DNA from: Microbacterium pumilum
Lineage (GTDB): Bacteria; Actinomycetota; Actinomycetes; Actinomycetales; Microbacteriaceae
DNA: 64,000 nucleotides
Direction of reading: 5' to 3'
Assembly: GCF_039530225.1 (NCBI RefSeq)
Contig: NZ_BAAAOH010000001.1
Coordinates: 3,782,001 to 3,846,000 of the forward strand
Every line of letters starts with the position of its first letter. Position 1 is the stretch's first letter. The notes below the pieces were generated by a model. It was not told the DNA's origin and ran no database searches. It was given only the letters and a program-made list of their open reading frames with translations. Shown piece by piece: positions 44,867-53,717 of this stretch. Both the position numbers and the translations under genes were made by a program.

Positions 44867-45898
44867 ATGCAGCGCTTCGGAACCCTCTCGTTCGGACACT
44901 ACGGCCCCCTCGGCGGTGGCCGGCAGCTCACGGCTGCGGACTCGATGCTGGAGGCGATCGATCTCGCCCAGGGCATGGACGACCTCGGCGTCGACGGCAC
45001 GTACTTCCGGGTGCATCACTTCGCCCGCCAGCAGTCCTCGCCCATGCCGTTGCTCGCTGCGATCGCAGCGCGCACCGAGCGGATCGAGGTCGGCACCGGC
45101 GTCATCGACATGCGCTATGAGAACCCGCTGTATCTCGCGGAAGAGGCGGCATCCGTCGACCTCATCAGCGGCGGACGGCTGGCACTCGGTGTGAGCCGCG
45201 GGTCACCCGAGACGGTCGTGCGCGGCTACGAGACGTTCGGGTACACCGGATCGCAGGATCCGCGCGGCGCCGACATCGCCCGGGAGCACTTCGACCTCTT
45301 CCTGAAGGCGGTCGAGGGCGAAGGGCTCGCCGCCCGCGACGGTGCATCCGCGTTCGGCGCCGGCGCCACCGGGATGCAGCGCATCGAGCCGCACTCCCCC
45401 GGGCTGCGGTCCCGCATCTGGTGGGGCGCCGGCAATCGCGACTCCGCGGAGTGGGCAGGTCGCGTCGGCGTGAATCTGATGTCGTCCACGCTGCTCACCG
45501 AAGACCGCGGCCTGCCGTTCGACGAGCTGCAGGCGCAGCAGATCGACGCGTTCCGTGCCGCGTGGCGCGAAGCCGGGCACGCGGGCGACCCGCGAGTGTC
45601 GGTCAGCCGCTCGATCTTTCCGCTCGTCACCGCCGAAGATCACATGTACTTCGGAGGCCGGCAGGACGGTGACCAGATCGGGGTCATCGACGGCATGCGA
45701 TCGACGTTCGGCAAGACCTACGCGGCAGCGCCTGACGTGCTCGTCGAGCAGCTGCTGGATGACGCCGCCATCCGCTTGGCAGACACGCTCATGCTGACGA
45801 TCCCCAGCCAGCTCGGCGTGGAGTTCAACCTGCGGGTGATCGAGTCGTTCGCGACGCTCGTCGCGCCCAGCCTCGGGTGGGTGGGCACGCGAGGCTGA
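44867..45898 (+). CDS. LLM-class flavin-dependent oxidoreductase
   Basis: 343 residues, bacterial luciferase-like (alpha/beta)8 barrel. LSFGHYGPLGGGRQLTAADS, VDGTYFRVHHFARQQSSPMP, EVGTGVIDMRYENPLYLAEE and LISGGRLALGVSRGSPETVV fit the family, which uses reduced flavin or F420 to oxidise unknown small substrates. The ATG follows a TACGGT -10 box by 10 nt, so the leader is very short. Ends 9 bp from the convergent SQR-like gene. No flavin reductase nearby. Confidence 0.88.
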   Translation: MQRFGTLSFGHYGPLGGGRQLTAADSMLEAIDLAQGMDDLGVDGTYFRVHHFARQQSSPMPLLAAIAARTERIEVGTGVIDMRYENPLYLAEEAASVDLISGGRLALGVSRGSPETVVRGYETFGYTGSQDPRGADIAREHFDLFLKAVEGEGLAARDGASAFGAGATGMQRIEPHSPGLRSRIWWGAGNRDSAEWAGRVGVNLMSSTLLTEDRGLPFDELQAQQIDAFRAAWREAGHAGDPRVSVSRSIFPLVTAEDHMYFGGRQDGDQIGVIDGMRSTFGKTYAAAPDVLVEQLLDDAAIRLADTLMLTIPSQLGVEFNLRVIESFATLVAPSLGWVGTRG

Positions 45899-45907
45899 GC
45901 CCTCGGG

Positions 45908-47110
45908 CTACGCACGACCGGTCAGAATCAGGTTCCAGTACACCCAGGGCAGGACGTGCCGGTCGAAGATCCACGACACCGGGCTCTCACGGTACATGGT
46001 CTTCCAGAACGGGATCGTGGGCTTGAGGTCGCCGCGGTCGTCGAACTCGGCCCATACGACCGTCGAGCGTGACACGGTGAAGGGGCACACCGCATAGCCG
46101 TCGTAGCGCGATGACGGCTGGTCGCCGCGCAGGACCGCGACCAGGTTCTTGGCGACCACGAGTGTCTGCTTGCGCAGCGCGCCGCCGCATTTCGAGTTCG
46201 TCGTCGCCGCGGCATCCCCGAGCGTCCACACGTTCGGGAAACGCGGGTGCCGAAGTGTCTCGGGGTCGACCTCGACGTAGCCGCCATCGTCGCCGGGCGA
46301 CGGCAGGGCAGACCGCTTGACCCAGTCCGGCGCGGATTGCGGCGGAACGGCATTCAGCACGTCGTAGCGAAGCCGCTCGGTGCCCTCGGGTCCGCCGATG
46401 ACGACCTCTCCGGCTAACGAATCCACTTCGAGCAGCTCGCTGCGCGGCCGCAGCTCGATTCCATACTTCGCGATGTTCCGGTCGAGCTCACGGTCGATCG
46501 CGGGCAGCCCGAACACGGTCCCGGTAGGTACCACCATGATCACCCGGATGTCGTCGAGCACCCCCGTCGCGCGCCAGTAGTCGCATGCCTGGTACATCGG
46601 CTTCTGCGCCGCACCCTCGCACGAGCCCGGGCCGGAAGGCTGCGTGAACACGACCGTCCCGCTTCTCACATCTCGCAGCAGCGGCGAAGCCTTCGCGGCC
46701 AGGGCGTACTCGTAATGGGATGCCGCACTCGGCGTCTTCAGCGCCTCGGCGAGTCCGGGCACACTTTCCCAGTCGTGCTGGACGCCAGGGCAGACGATCA
46801 CGTGCCCATATGACACGATCGCACCGCTCTCGAGCGCCACGGTGTTCGTGTCGGGATCGATCGAAGCCACGGCATCCTGGATCCACTTCACGCCTTTGGG
46901 AGTCACATCGCGCTGCGGCCTGACGGTCATACCGGCACGTGCAGTGCCGCCGGCGACGTGGGAGAACAGCGGCTTGTACAGGTGCTGCTCGCGGGGCTCG
47001 ACGAGCGCGATGCCCTCGACTCCCATGCGGCGCAGCCGCGCGGCTACGGAGACACCGCCGTTGCCGCCGCCGATGACGAGCACTTGATGATGAGCGGATG
47101 TCTCGGGCAT
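45908..47110 (-). CDS. SQR-like FAD-dependent oxidoreductase
   Basis: 400 residues: FAD motif GGGNGG at 14-19, a second dinucleotide region, and TLGDAAATTNSKCGGALRKQ. Cys in GSCEGAAQKPMYQACDYW (about 160-177) and in SKCGGAL are placed as in sulfide:quinone oxidoreductases. The C-terminus (FWKTMYRESPVSWIFDRH...) is amphipathic, as expected for membrane docking to quinones. Most likely oxidises sulfide to polysulfide for detoxification; no persulfide dioxygenase or sulfurtransferase adjoins. An NDH-2-like role is the alternative. Confidence 0.85.
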   Translation of the reverse strand: MPETSAHHQVLVIGGGNGGVSVAARLRRMGVEGIALVEPREQHLYKPLFSHVAGGTARAGMTVRPQRDVTPKGVKWIQDAVASIDPDTNTVALESGAIVSYGHVIVCPGVQHDWESVPGLAEALKTPSAASHYEYALAAKASPLLRDVRSGTVVFTQPSGPGSCEGAAQKPMYQACDYWRATGVLDDIRVIMVVPTGTVFGLPAIDRELDRNIAKYGIELRPRSELLEVDSLAGEVVIGGPEGTERLRYDVLNAVPPQSAPDWVKRSALPSPGDDGGYVEVDPETLRHPRFPNVWTLGDAAATTNSKCGGALRKQTLVVAKNLVAVLRGDQPSSRYDGYAVCPFTVSRSTVVWAEFDDRGDLKPTIPFWKTMYRESPVSWIFDRHVLPWVYWNLILTGRA

Positions 47111-47234
47111 GGCGAACCGTCCTTGTCAGAGGTGGGTTCGGCAAACGTACGTCGCGGCCACCGGGACTGGAGGGGCTTGCGGAGGATGCCTGGCGGCAGT
47201 AGGCGTGTCGGTGCTCGTCTTACGGACAGGTCGG

Positions 47235-48185
47235 TCAGACGGCGGCGGGGCTCCATTGCGAAACCCGGTTCAGTTCGCCCAGCTCGTCCCCGGTCAGCTC
47301 GATCCGGGCACCCTGGAGGAGGTCGGCAACCTGGTCGACACGCGACGCACTCGCTATCGGTGCGACGACAGCGCGCTGCTGGCGCAGCCACGCGAGCGCT
47401 GTCGCGGTGATCGACGCGTCATGAGACCTTCCGATCCCCTCCAGCGCATCGATGATCTCCAGACCCTGGGATGTCGCATACTTCGATGCTCCACCGGCGC
47501 GCGGTGACGAGTGACCGGCGGCGTCGATCGAACGATACTTGCCGGTGAGGAATCCGCTCGCGAGTGCGTAGTACGGGATGAGACTCAGCCCGAACTCCTC
47601 CGCGACGGGCACGATCTCCTGCTCCGCGTCACGATGGACGAGGTTGTAGTGGGGCTGGATGGCGACCGGCAGATCGCTGCCGGCCGCCTGGGCGAGACCG
47701 ACCCAGTCCCGGATGCGCGCCGCGCTGTAGTTCGACACGGCGATGTACCGTACGAGTCCATCGGTCACGAGGTCGCCGAATGCCGCGACAGTCTCGTCGA
47801 GGGAAACACTCGCATCATCGAAATGCGCGTAGTACAGATCGAGCGTCTCGACGCCGAGGCGCTCGAGCGACGCCTCCGCGGCGGCCCGGACGTTCTTCGC
47901 CGACAGGCCCTTGAACTCGGGGTGCTGGCTGACTTTCGTCGCGATGACAACACCCTCCGGGCGGCGGGAGGCGAGCCACTCGCCGATGATCCGCTCGCTG
48001 TCGCCCCCTGAATTGCCGGGCACCCACGCACTGTAGGAGTCGGCCGTGTCGACGAAGTCGCCGCCGCCGGCGTGGAATGCGTCGAGGATGGCAAACGACG
48101 CGTCGCGGTCGGCTGTCCAACCGAAGACGTTGCCGCCGAGGGCCAGGGGGAGGACGTCGAGTGAGCTGTTTCCGATACGGGTCAT
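47235..48185 (-). CDS. Aldo/keto reductase
   Basis: 316 residues, NADPH-dependent (alpha/beta)8 barrel. Catalytic tetrad visible as Asp in VDTADSY, Tyr in SYS, Lys in IATKVS and His in YYAHFDD. RLGVETLDLYYAHFDD and the C-terminal IASASRVDQVADLL match the AKR family closest to YajO/Gfo-like reductases. Reduces aldehydes or ketones of unknown identity. ATG at 48185 (MTRIGNSSLD), after GGTGGA. Divergent from the SGNH gene. Confidence 0.88.
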   Translation of the reverse strand: MTRIGNSSLDVLPLALGGNVFGWTADRDASFAILDAFHAGGGDFVDTADSYSAWVPGNSGGDSERIIGEWLASRRPEGVVIATKVSQHPEFKGLSAKNVRAAAEASLERLGVETLDLYYAHFDDASVSLDETVAAFGDLVTDGLVRYIAVSNYSAARIRDWVGLAQAAGSDLPVAIQPHYNLVHRDAEQEIVPVAEEFGLSLIPYYALASGFLTGKYRSIDAAGHSSPRAGGASKYATSQGLEIIDALEGIGRSHDASITATALAWLRQQRAVVAPIASASRVDQVADLLQGARIELTGDELGELNRVSQWSPAAV

Positions 48186-48402
48186 TCCACCGGCAACAGC
48201 CAGCACGCGGAGATATTCCGCAGAGCCAGACGCATCGCGCAGAGTAGACGGTAGAACAGGACGTCGATGCCAGAGGAGTCCGACAAGACAGACGAGATTC
48301 TTAGTCGGATCCCACCGCAGAACCGGTTCACCAGTTCGGTACGGTAAGGGGACCCAGGGTCCCAGCGTCGCGATGCTTCGCCACCACGAAGGATGGACGC
48401 CA

Positions 48403-49701
48403 ATGACCGGTAATCGTCGTGCCCTGCCCTATCTCGTAGCCGTCGCTCTCACGCTCGGCCTCGTGGCTCCACCCAGCGTCGCGACCGCAGCGACCACGAG
48501 TGCGAGCGCCGCTCCCGCGCTGATCGCCCCGAAGGTGATGGCCGCACTCGGTGACTCGGTCTCACGTGCGAGCGTTGCGGACGGGACGAGTGGCGACAAT
48601 CTTCTCAACAGCTGGTCCTCGGGAACGTCCGCGTCCGTCGTGTCCCACCGGGCGCGCATCATCGCAGCCACGGGGTCGAACCCCACCGCCTACAACCTCG
48701 CGCAAGGCGGGACGGAGACATCCGATCTGATCGACCAGGCGGCAGCTGCCGTCGCGCGCAAGGCCGACTACGTGACGGTGCTGTCCGGAGGCAACAACAT
48801 CTGTCACTCGGAGACCCTCGCCGATCTGCCGACGGTCAAGCAAGTTCGCGCGGACTTCGACAAGACTTTGGCCATCCTCAATGACGGACTGCCATCCGCC
48901 GCGATCTTCGTCGCATCGATCCCCAGCCTGATGCGCCTGTACGAGACGGCCAGTGACAATCCGCTTGCACGTCTCACCTGGGCGGTCGTGGGCGCATGTC
49001 CGATCATGCTCGCCGACCCGACAGACCGGTCCGCGGCGGCCCAGTCGCGTCGAGCAGCGGTCGAGGACCGAGTCGAGGACCTGAACGCGGCGATCGGCGC
49101 CGCATGTGCTGCGGCCGAGAACTGCACGGGCGACGACGACGCCGTTCACGACTTGGACATCACGATGGCCGACATCTCGACGCGGGATTACTTCCACCCC
49201 TCGGTCTCGGGCCAGGCGATGATCGCCGCGGCGACGTGGGCGAAGGTCATCGCGAAGAACGCTCTCGCGGCTCCGGCGCCGGCCCCGGCCCCGGCCCCGG
49301 AAGCGGATCCGGTCATCAATCGGGTCGACAACACATCCCCGTACATCGACTGGACCGGCACCTGGGCAACCGCTTCCAACCCGGCCGACCTCGGTGGAAG
49401 CGTCAGCTTCATCAAATCGATGTCGTCGAGCTATTCACTGCAATTCACCGGCATCGGGATCAGCATCGAGTCGCGAACAACCCCGTCGGCGGGCATCAGC
49501 GAAGTGCGAATCGACGGTCAACTCGTCGGCCGGGTCGACGGCTACTCCGAGACGAGGGCCTACCGGCAGCTGGTCTTCGTGAGCGCACGACTGGCAGACG
49601 GGGTGCACACGATCACGGTCACCCCGACTATGGAACGGGCGGTGCCATCGACCGGGTACAACCTCATCCTCGATGCACTTCTCGTGGAGAAGTCGGGCTG
49701 A
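48403..49701 (+). CDS. Secreted SGNH/GDSL esterase with C-terminal beta domain
   Basis: 432 residues: signal peptide (NRRALPYLVAVALTLGL..., cleavage near 30), SGNH domain (45-300) with Ser52 in ALGDSVSRA, GGTETSD, GGNN, and Asp262/His265 in DYFHPS, then an Ala-Pro linker (APAPAPAPAP) and a beta-sandwich C-terminal domain (about 310-432) like a carbohydrate-binding module. Probably deacylates cell-wall or plant polysaccharides outside the cell. GAAGGATGG precedes the ATG. The 3' end overlaps a convergent membrane-protein gene by 38 bp. Confidence 0.88.
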   Translation: MTGNRRALPYLVAVALTLGLVAPPSVATAATTSASAAPALIAPKVMAALGDSVSRASVADGTSGDNLLNSWSSGTSASVVSHRARIIAATGSNPTAYNLAQGGTETSDLIDQAAAAVARKADYVTVLSGGNNICHSETLADLPTVKQVRADFDKTLAILNDGLPSAAIFVASIPSLMRLYETASDNPLARLTWAVVGACPIMLADPTDRSAAAQSRRAAVEDRVEDLNAAIGAACAAAENCTGDDDAVHDLDITMADISTRDYFHPSVSGQAMIAAATWAKVIAKNALAAPAPAPAPAPEADPVINRVDNTSPYIDWTGTWATASNPADLGGSVSFIKSMSSSYSLQFTGIGISIESRTTPSAGISEVRIDGQLVGRVDGYSETRAYRQLVFVSARLADGVHTITVTPTMERAVPSTGYNLILDALLVEKSG

Positions 49702-50569
49702 CCCGCGGCCGCGGCTTCGCGATCCCGAGGGCTTCGGGATCCACCGCATCCCAGAACTGGATCGATTGCAGGACCCAGAACGCGAGGAACAGGACCAGCG
49801 CGAGGACCTCGCCGATGAACACCCCGTAGACGTGCCCGAACCTGAGACTCCCGAATACGGGGAGCGCGACGACATCGAGCGCGAGGGCGATCGCGATCGT
49901 CCCGTACGCGATCGTCAGCCATCGCGTCGGCTTGCGCGAGCGAGTCGGGAAGAAGCCGTTGATGACGGCAACGGCGGCGATGATACCGAAGAAGCAGATG
50001 GCGACGACGTAGTGCGCCCACTGCAGGAATGCCGCTCGCCATAACCACCAGCCAAGGCCCACGACGACCAGCACAGCGACCCCGATCGCGAGGGAGAGCG
50101 TTCCACCGGCCCGCTCCACTTCGCCGGTGAGGATCAGCACAGCGGTGAGGATCAGGATCATGAATCCGATGATCAGATAGGTCTGAATGCCCACGTCGAC
50201 GTCGGCGGCGTACCCGGCTGGAACACAGGCGCCGTAACAGGATGCCTCGATCCCTGCGATCGAGCCGGGCGAGATCACCGTCGGCACGATCGCGATCAGC
50301 GGCGCGAGCAGGGCGGCGACATCCAGAAGCGCGCGCTCCGCACCTCGTCCGGACAGAGCGAAGAAGCAGACCGAGGCTGCGATCAGTGCACCGACGAACA
50401 GAGACCGCGCCGGCGTGTAGTAGTAGTGGCTGATCGAGGGGAGGACGCCGACGAGCGGGATCGTGACGGCGATCGCGACCAAGATGACGACGACGGTCGA
50501 AGCGATGGCGATCCTCAGATATCGGTAGCTCCGCTGCAGCGACGTCGTTCGAGCCCGGTCCAACGTCAT
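49664..50569 (-). CDS. Polytopic membrane protein, unknown
   Basis: 301 residues with eight likely helices and short loops; the first is preceded by basic MTLDRARTTSLQRSYRYLR. No recognised family; length and topology suggest a transporter or sensor component. The ATG at 50569 follows AAGGGTGG. Its last 38 bp overlap the convergent esterase gene. The gap to the next, divergent membrane-protein gene is 238 bp. Confidence 0.7.
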   Translation of the reverse strand: MTLDRARTTSLQRSYRYLRIAIASTVVVILVAIAVTIPLVGVLPSISHYYYTPARSLFVGALIAASVCFFALSGRGAERALLDVAALLAPLIAIVPTVISPGSIAGIEASCYGACVPAGYAADVDVGIQTYLIIGFMILILTAVLILTGEVERAGGTLSLAIGVAVLVVVGLGWWLWRAAFLQWAHYVVAICFFGIIAAVAVINGFFPTRSRKPTRWLTIAYGTIAIALALDVVALPVFGSLRFGHVYGVFIGEVLALVLFLAFWVLQSIQFWDAVDPEALGIAKPRPRVSPTSPREVHRG

Positions 50570-50807
50570 AGGGGCCACCCTTGCCGACCTTCGGAGCGCC
50601 GTCAAACCGCCGATGGCACGAACTCCCGGAGCAGGAGGTGCACCTTGACGGGATCACGCGCCTGCGGGAGATGAGATCAGGCTGACGTATGAGCGGGTGC
50701 GTGGCTGAGCGTGGTGGAGGTTCGCGTCGCCGATCCAGCGCTGGGCACCGGCGTGAGTATGCTGGCCCGACGCGACGGCGTCGCGACTCTCGATCCCCTA
50801 GGAGTCG

Positions 50808-51776
50808 ATGCTGAATGAGCATCCGGTGAGTGATACCCGCAGACCCGGCGTGGTGGCCCCCGCCGTGGTGACCGAGACCCTGCCGCTGTGGGCGTGCGGC
50901 CTTCTCGGTGTGGCGGCGGCACTGGTGGGCTTGCTGCCCTGGCTGGCGACGGGGATGCGGCTGCCGATCCAGAACCTCTGGGCAGTCGAGACCTCGCCGG
51001 AGGCGATGCCGTTCGTGCTGCTGCCGTTCAGCCAGTACTCGCTGAGCCACGTGTTCGGACTGATCGTGACAGGATCGGCCGCCGCGGGGATCGTCGCTCG
51101 TGCCGCGAGGCCCCGATTGCCGCGGGGCGGGTTCGCGCTCCAGTTCGCGGGCGTGCTCGTGGTGCAGATCGCGGCGACGGTGCAGACAGCCGTGGTCGTG
51201 CGCTCCGGGCTGCAGGAACGACCCGAGTCCACGCTCTACCTCGCGGTGCTCGTCACGCTGTGCATCCTGTCGATCCTGGTCGGCGCGGGCGCGCTGGCCC
51301 TCATCGCTCGTGCTCCGCGGGCCGGAGCACTCATCGGCCTCACGATCGGTGCGATCGCCGTCAGCGAGTGGATCGGCGTCACGCTCCGGCCCCTGACGAT
51401 GATGTCTGTCGAGTGGGCTTACAACGTGGTCGGGCTCTTCCAGTGGGTGACACCCGTGCTCGTGGGGATCGCCATCGCCTGGGCCGGCATCAACACGATC
51501 GGCAAGATCGTTGGGGCGCTCGCGAGTCTCGTTCTGATCTGGGTCGCGCCCGCTCTGATGACCGGGGTCGGAAGTGCCGCCGGCAGTTACGTGCTCGCAC
51601 ACGACCCGCCGGCCATGATCGAGTACGGGCTCCAGGTCTTCCAGATGGCCCTGTTCATACCCGAGCTCGCGCTTCGTCCGATCATCGCGGCGGTCGTGGT
51701 CGCGACGATCGGTTTTGTGGTGCGGTGGGTGCTGGGGCGACGCCAGCGGTCAGAGGAGCAGCACACGGGAGGCTGA
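50808..51776 (+). CDS. Polytopic membrane protein, unknown
   Basis: 322 residues, about ten hydrophobic segments (for example 26-46, 75-95, 105-130, 135-160, 170-190, 200-220, 225-245, 285-305) and a short basic C-terminus. I do not recognise the family. AGGAG lies 3 nt upstream of the ATG. It is divergent from the other polytopic gene to its left and upstream of a truncated DUF222 gene on the opposite strand. Confidence 0.7.
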   Translation: MLNEHPVSDTRRPGVVAPAVVTETLPLWACGLLGVAAALVGLLPWLATGMRLPIQNLWAVETSPEAMPFVLLPFSQYSLSHVFGLIVTGSAAAGIVARAARPRLPRGGFALQFAGVLVVQIAATVQTAVVVRSGLQERPESTLYLAVLVTLCILSILVGAGALALIARAPRAGALIGLTIGAIAVSEWIGVTLRPLTMMSVEWAYNVVGLFQWVTPVLVGIAIAWAGINTIGKIVGALASLVLIWVAPALMTGVGSAAGSYVLAHDPPAMIEYGLQVFQMALFIPELALRPIIAAVVVATIGFVVRWVLGRRQRSEEQHTGG

Positions 51777-51895
51777 TGGAACACGCCTCCTCTTTGCCGC
51801 GCCCACTCAGCGCGACGCCGAGCGCCCTTCAAGCATCGGAGGCGACGTGATGACAGTCCCCGATTCGCTCGTCGACCTTGCCTCAGAAGGGTGCG

Positions 51896-52327
51896 TCACC
51901 GTCTGCGGTGGTTCGGAAGGTAGGGATGGATCGTTCGGGGTGGACGACGTAGCGTCTGCCGGTGGGTGAGCTCCAGCACGGCCGGGTACCGGTGCACCAC
52001 CGCCTCCGCCAACCCCAACAGCTCCCCGGCAGCATGCTCGGTGACCCGCAACGCACACGCCAACTCCAACCGGATCGACCGGGCGACCACCTCCGTCAAC
52101 CCCGAACCGTGACGTTCCGCATCCACCAACGCCTCCCGCCGCATCCGATCCACTCGCACCAGCCGCTCCGCCGCGAACGTCGCCATCACATCCGCGACCT
52201 CCACCACCAACCCCACCGCATCCGGCGGCGGCGACGCCGACGCATCCTCCCAGTCGAAGAAATCCGACTCGCAACGGGGCCCATCATCCGGTTCAGGGGG
52301 TGGTTCATCAGCGAACGCCATACCCAA
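51896..52327 (-). pseudogene. Truncated DUF222 (13E12-type) HNH endonuclease gene
   Basis: Begins MGMAFADEPPPEPDDGPR and contains VADVMATFAAERLVRVDRMR and VVARSIRLELACALRVTEHA, the N-terminal DUF222 repeat found in many actinobacterial HNH proteins of 400-500 residues. After AVLELTHR homology ends (near 51960) and the frame stops at 51896, so the bulk of DUF222 and the HNH domain are missing. A deletion remnant; these genes are frequent recombination spots. Confidence 0.75.
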
Positions 52328-52380
52328 ACACTAGAACATACCTACGACACTCCGACGATCCGCGGCGGCACCAGCAAAGA

Positions 52381-52390
52381 CTGGCGCCAG
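52381..52390. promoter_or_regulatory. Palindrome CTGGCGCCAG in a leaderless promoter
   Basis: A perfect 10-bp palindrome centred about 23 bp upstream of a TACATT -10 box (52403-52408) and 30 bp upstream of the ATG at 52415. It falls in the -35 region, where a self-regulating ribbon-helix-helix protein might bind. Confidence 0.4.
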
Positions 52391-52414
52391 ATCGCCACCT
52401 GTTACATTGTTACC

Positions 52415-52666
52415 ATGGTAGCGATCGAGCGAACACAGACCGGGGTACGAATCGAGACGCGGATGCTCAAGGTCATGAAGGGTCTCGCCGAGTACCTCGA
52501 CATGTCGCTCGGCGACCTGATCGAGGGGATCGTGCTCCACGCATTCGAAGGCCGGCTTCCGTTCGGCGATGAGACGTCCGAGAAGATCCGGCAGTTGAAA
52601 TCGGTCTACGGTCTCGAACTCACCGCAGACGACTCCCACCGTCTCGACGAGAACGACGAGCCGTGA
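52415..52666 (+). CDS. Small ribbon-helix-helix-like protein
   Basis: 83 residues: MVAIERTQTGVRIETRMLKVMKGL fits a beta strand followed by two helices (LEYLDMSLGDLIEGIVLHAF), as in ribbon-helix-helix DNA-binding proteins, then a short helical tail. Could be a transcriptional regulator of the following gene; the fold assignment is my inference. TACATT lies 6 nt before the ATG, so it is leaderless. Its stop overlaps the next start by 4 bp (GTGA). Confidence 0.6.
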   Translation: MVAIERTQTGVRIETRMLKVMKGLAEYLDMSLGDLIEGIVLHAFEGRLPFGDETSEKIRQLKSVYGLELTADDSHRLDENDEP

Positions 52667-53139
52667 CTACGACACTCCGCCGTGAGCGCGTCATCCTCAC
52701 CGAATCGTTCGACCTCCCGCTTGCCCGACGCGCGGCATTCCGTCTGTTCACCGCGCGAGGGGAGCGCCTATGGGTGGCCGGATGGTCGCCGGAGTTCTTC
52801 GCGGATATCGCTGACGACCTCGCGATCGGCACCGTGTTCCGCACGTATGACGATTCCGGCCGCGCGACCACCTGGGTCGTCGTCGACTGCGAACTCGGCC
52901 ATCGGCTCAGGTATGCCCGGGTGGTCGACGAGGTCAACGCGGGAACCGTCGAGGTGACGCTGGAGGACATCGAGAACGGATGCCGCATCGCGGTCACGTA
53001 CGATCTCACGTCGACCGATCCCGATTCCGATGCAGCGCTGAGACTGTTCGCCGATGGGTACGGCCCCTTCATCCGGACGTGGGCTGAGATGATCCAGATC
53101 CACCTGGATGCCGGAGGCCCACTCCCCGACTCGATCTAG
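52663..53139 (+). CDS. SRPBCC/START-like protein
   Basis: 158 residues with the START-fold pattern of activator-of-Hsp90-ATPase homologues: TESFDLPLARRAAFRLFTARG, WVAGWSPEFFADIADDLAIG, and VEVTLEDIENGCRIAVTYDL. Members bind hydrophobic small molecules. Translationally coupled (GTGA) to the upstream small regulator-like gene, suggesting a two-gene unit. Ends 20 bp from a convergent small gene. Confidence 0.82.
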   Translation: MTTTLRRERVILTESFDLPLARRAAFRLFTARGERLWVAGWSPEFFADIADDLAIGTVFRTYDDSGRATTWVVVDCELGHRLRYARVVDEVNAGTVEVTLEDIENGCRIAVTYDLTSTDPDSDAALRLFADGYGPFIRTWAEMIQIHLDAGGPLPDSI

Positions 53140-53159
53140 CGTGTGAGGCGGCCTCCGAC

Positions 53160-53405
53160 TCACTGCAGGTTGTCAGCGATCTGGTCCTGCGTCTCGCCGT
53201 GACTCTTGATGGTGTTCGCCATGGCGTCCCGCGCTTTGCCCTCGCGGTCCATCGCATTCTGGAGACGCAGCGAGTCCACCTCGGACTGGTGGCGGAGCGC
53301 ATCGCCCCGGCCATCCAGCGGATCGTGCCGGCCGTCGAGCGCGTCTCGCGCAGCGGCGATCTCGTCCGCGCCGCCGGGCTCTTCGGTTCCGTCGCGGTGG
53401 GTCAT
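53160..53405 (-). CDS. Small acidic helical protein
   Basis: 81 residues (MTHRDGTEEPGGADEIAAAR...), Asp/Glu/Arg-rich with heptad-like spacing, predicted coiled coil, no membrane helix. No family. GGAGGAGTAGG lies about 10-12 nt before the ATG. Convergent with the SRPBCC gene. Confidence 0.5.
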   Translation of the reverse strand: MTHRDGTEEPGGADEIAAARDALDGRHDPLDGRGDALRHQSEVDSLRLQNAMDREGKARDAMANTIKSHGETQDQIADNLQ

Positions 53406-53603
53406 GCCGTGAACCTACTCCTCCCGCATCCGCTCGTCCCAGGAGTCCGCGACACACTGTCCGCAGAAATCCGAAACTCGGCCCGGGCATCCCCGATCAC
53501 GAGAAGACAATGGTCCGTGAGGACCGGTGATTCAGCGCCGCAAAGGGCCAAAACCCTGCGCCGCACAGACGCCGATTCGCCGTCGAAACTGCAGCGCACC
53601 CAG

Positions 53604-53619
53604 GTAACGTTCAGATAAC
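53604..53619 (+). promoter_or_regulatory. MtrA-box-like direct repeat GTAAC-N6-ATAAC
   Basis: GTAAC at 53604-53608 and ATAAC at 53615-53619 with 6 bp between, 99 bp upstream of the lytic-transglycosylase-like ATG at 53718. I recall MtrA sites in actinobacteria as GTAAC direct repeats of this spacing, controlling cell-wall hydrolases. Otherwise the 312-bp space from 53406 holds no gene. Confidence 0.45.
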
Positions 53620-53717
53620 GCCCAGAAAAGACGGGCAGGATCTGGGTTTTGTGTCCGCTTATGCGGTCGCCATGCGTCGATCCGACGGCGCGGACTACCG
53701 ATACGGAACCCGATTAC

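Noticed and set aside
53406..53717. c-di-AMP (ydaO-type) riboswitch upstream of the lytic-transglycosylase-like gene
   Set aside because: Such switches precede similar genes in actinobacteria, but the conserved core segments are not present; only the GTAAC-type repeat remained.
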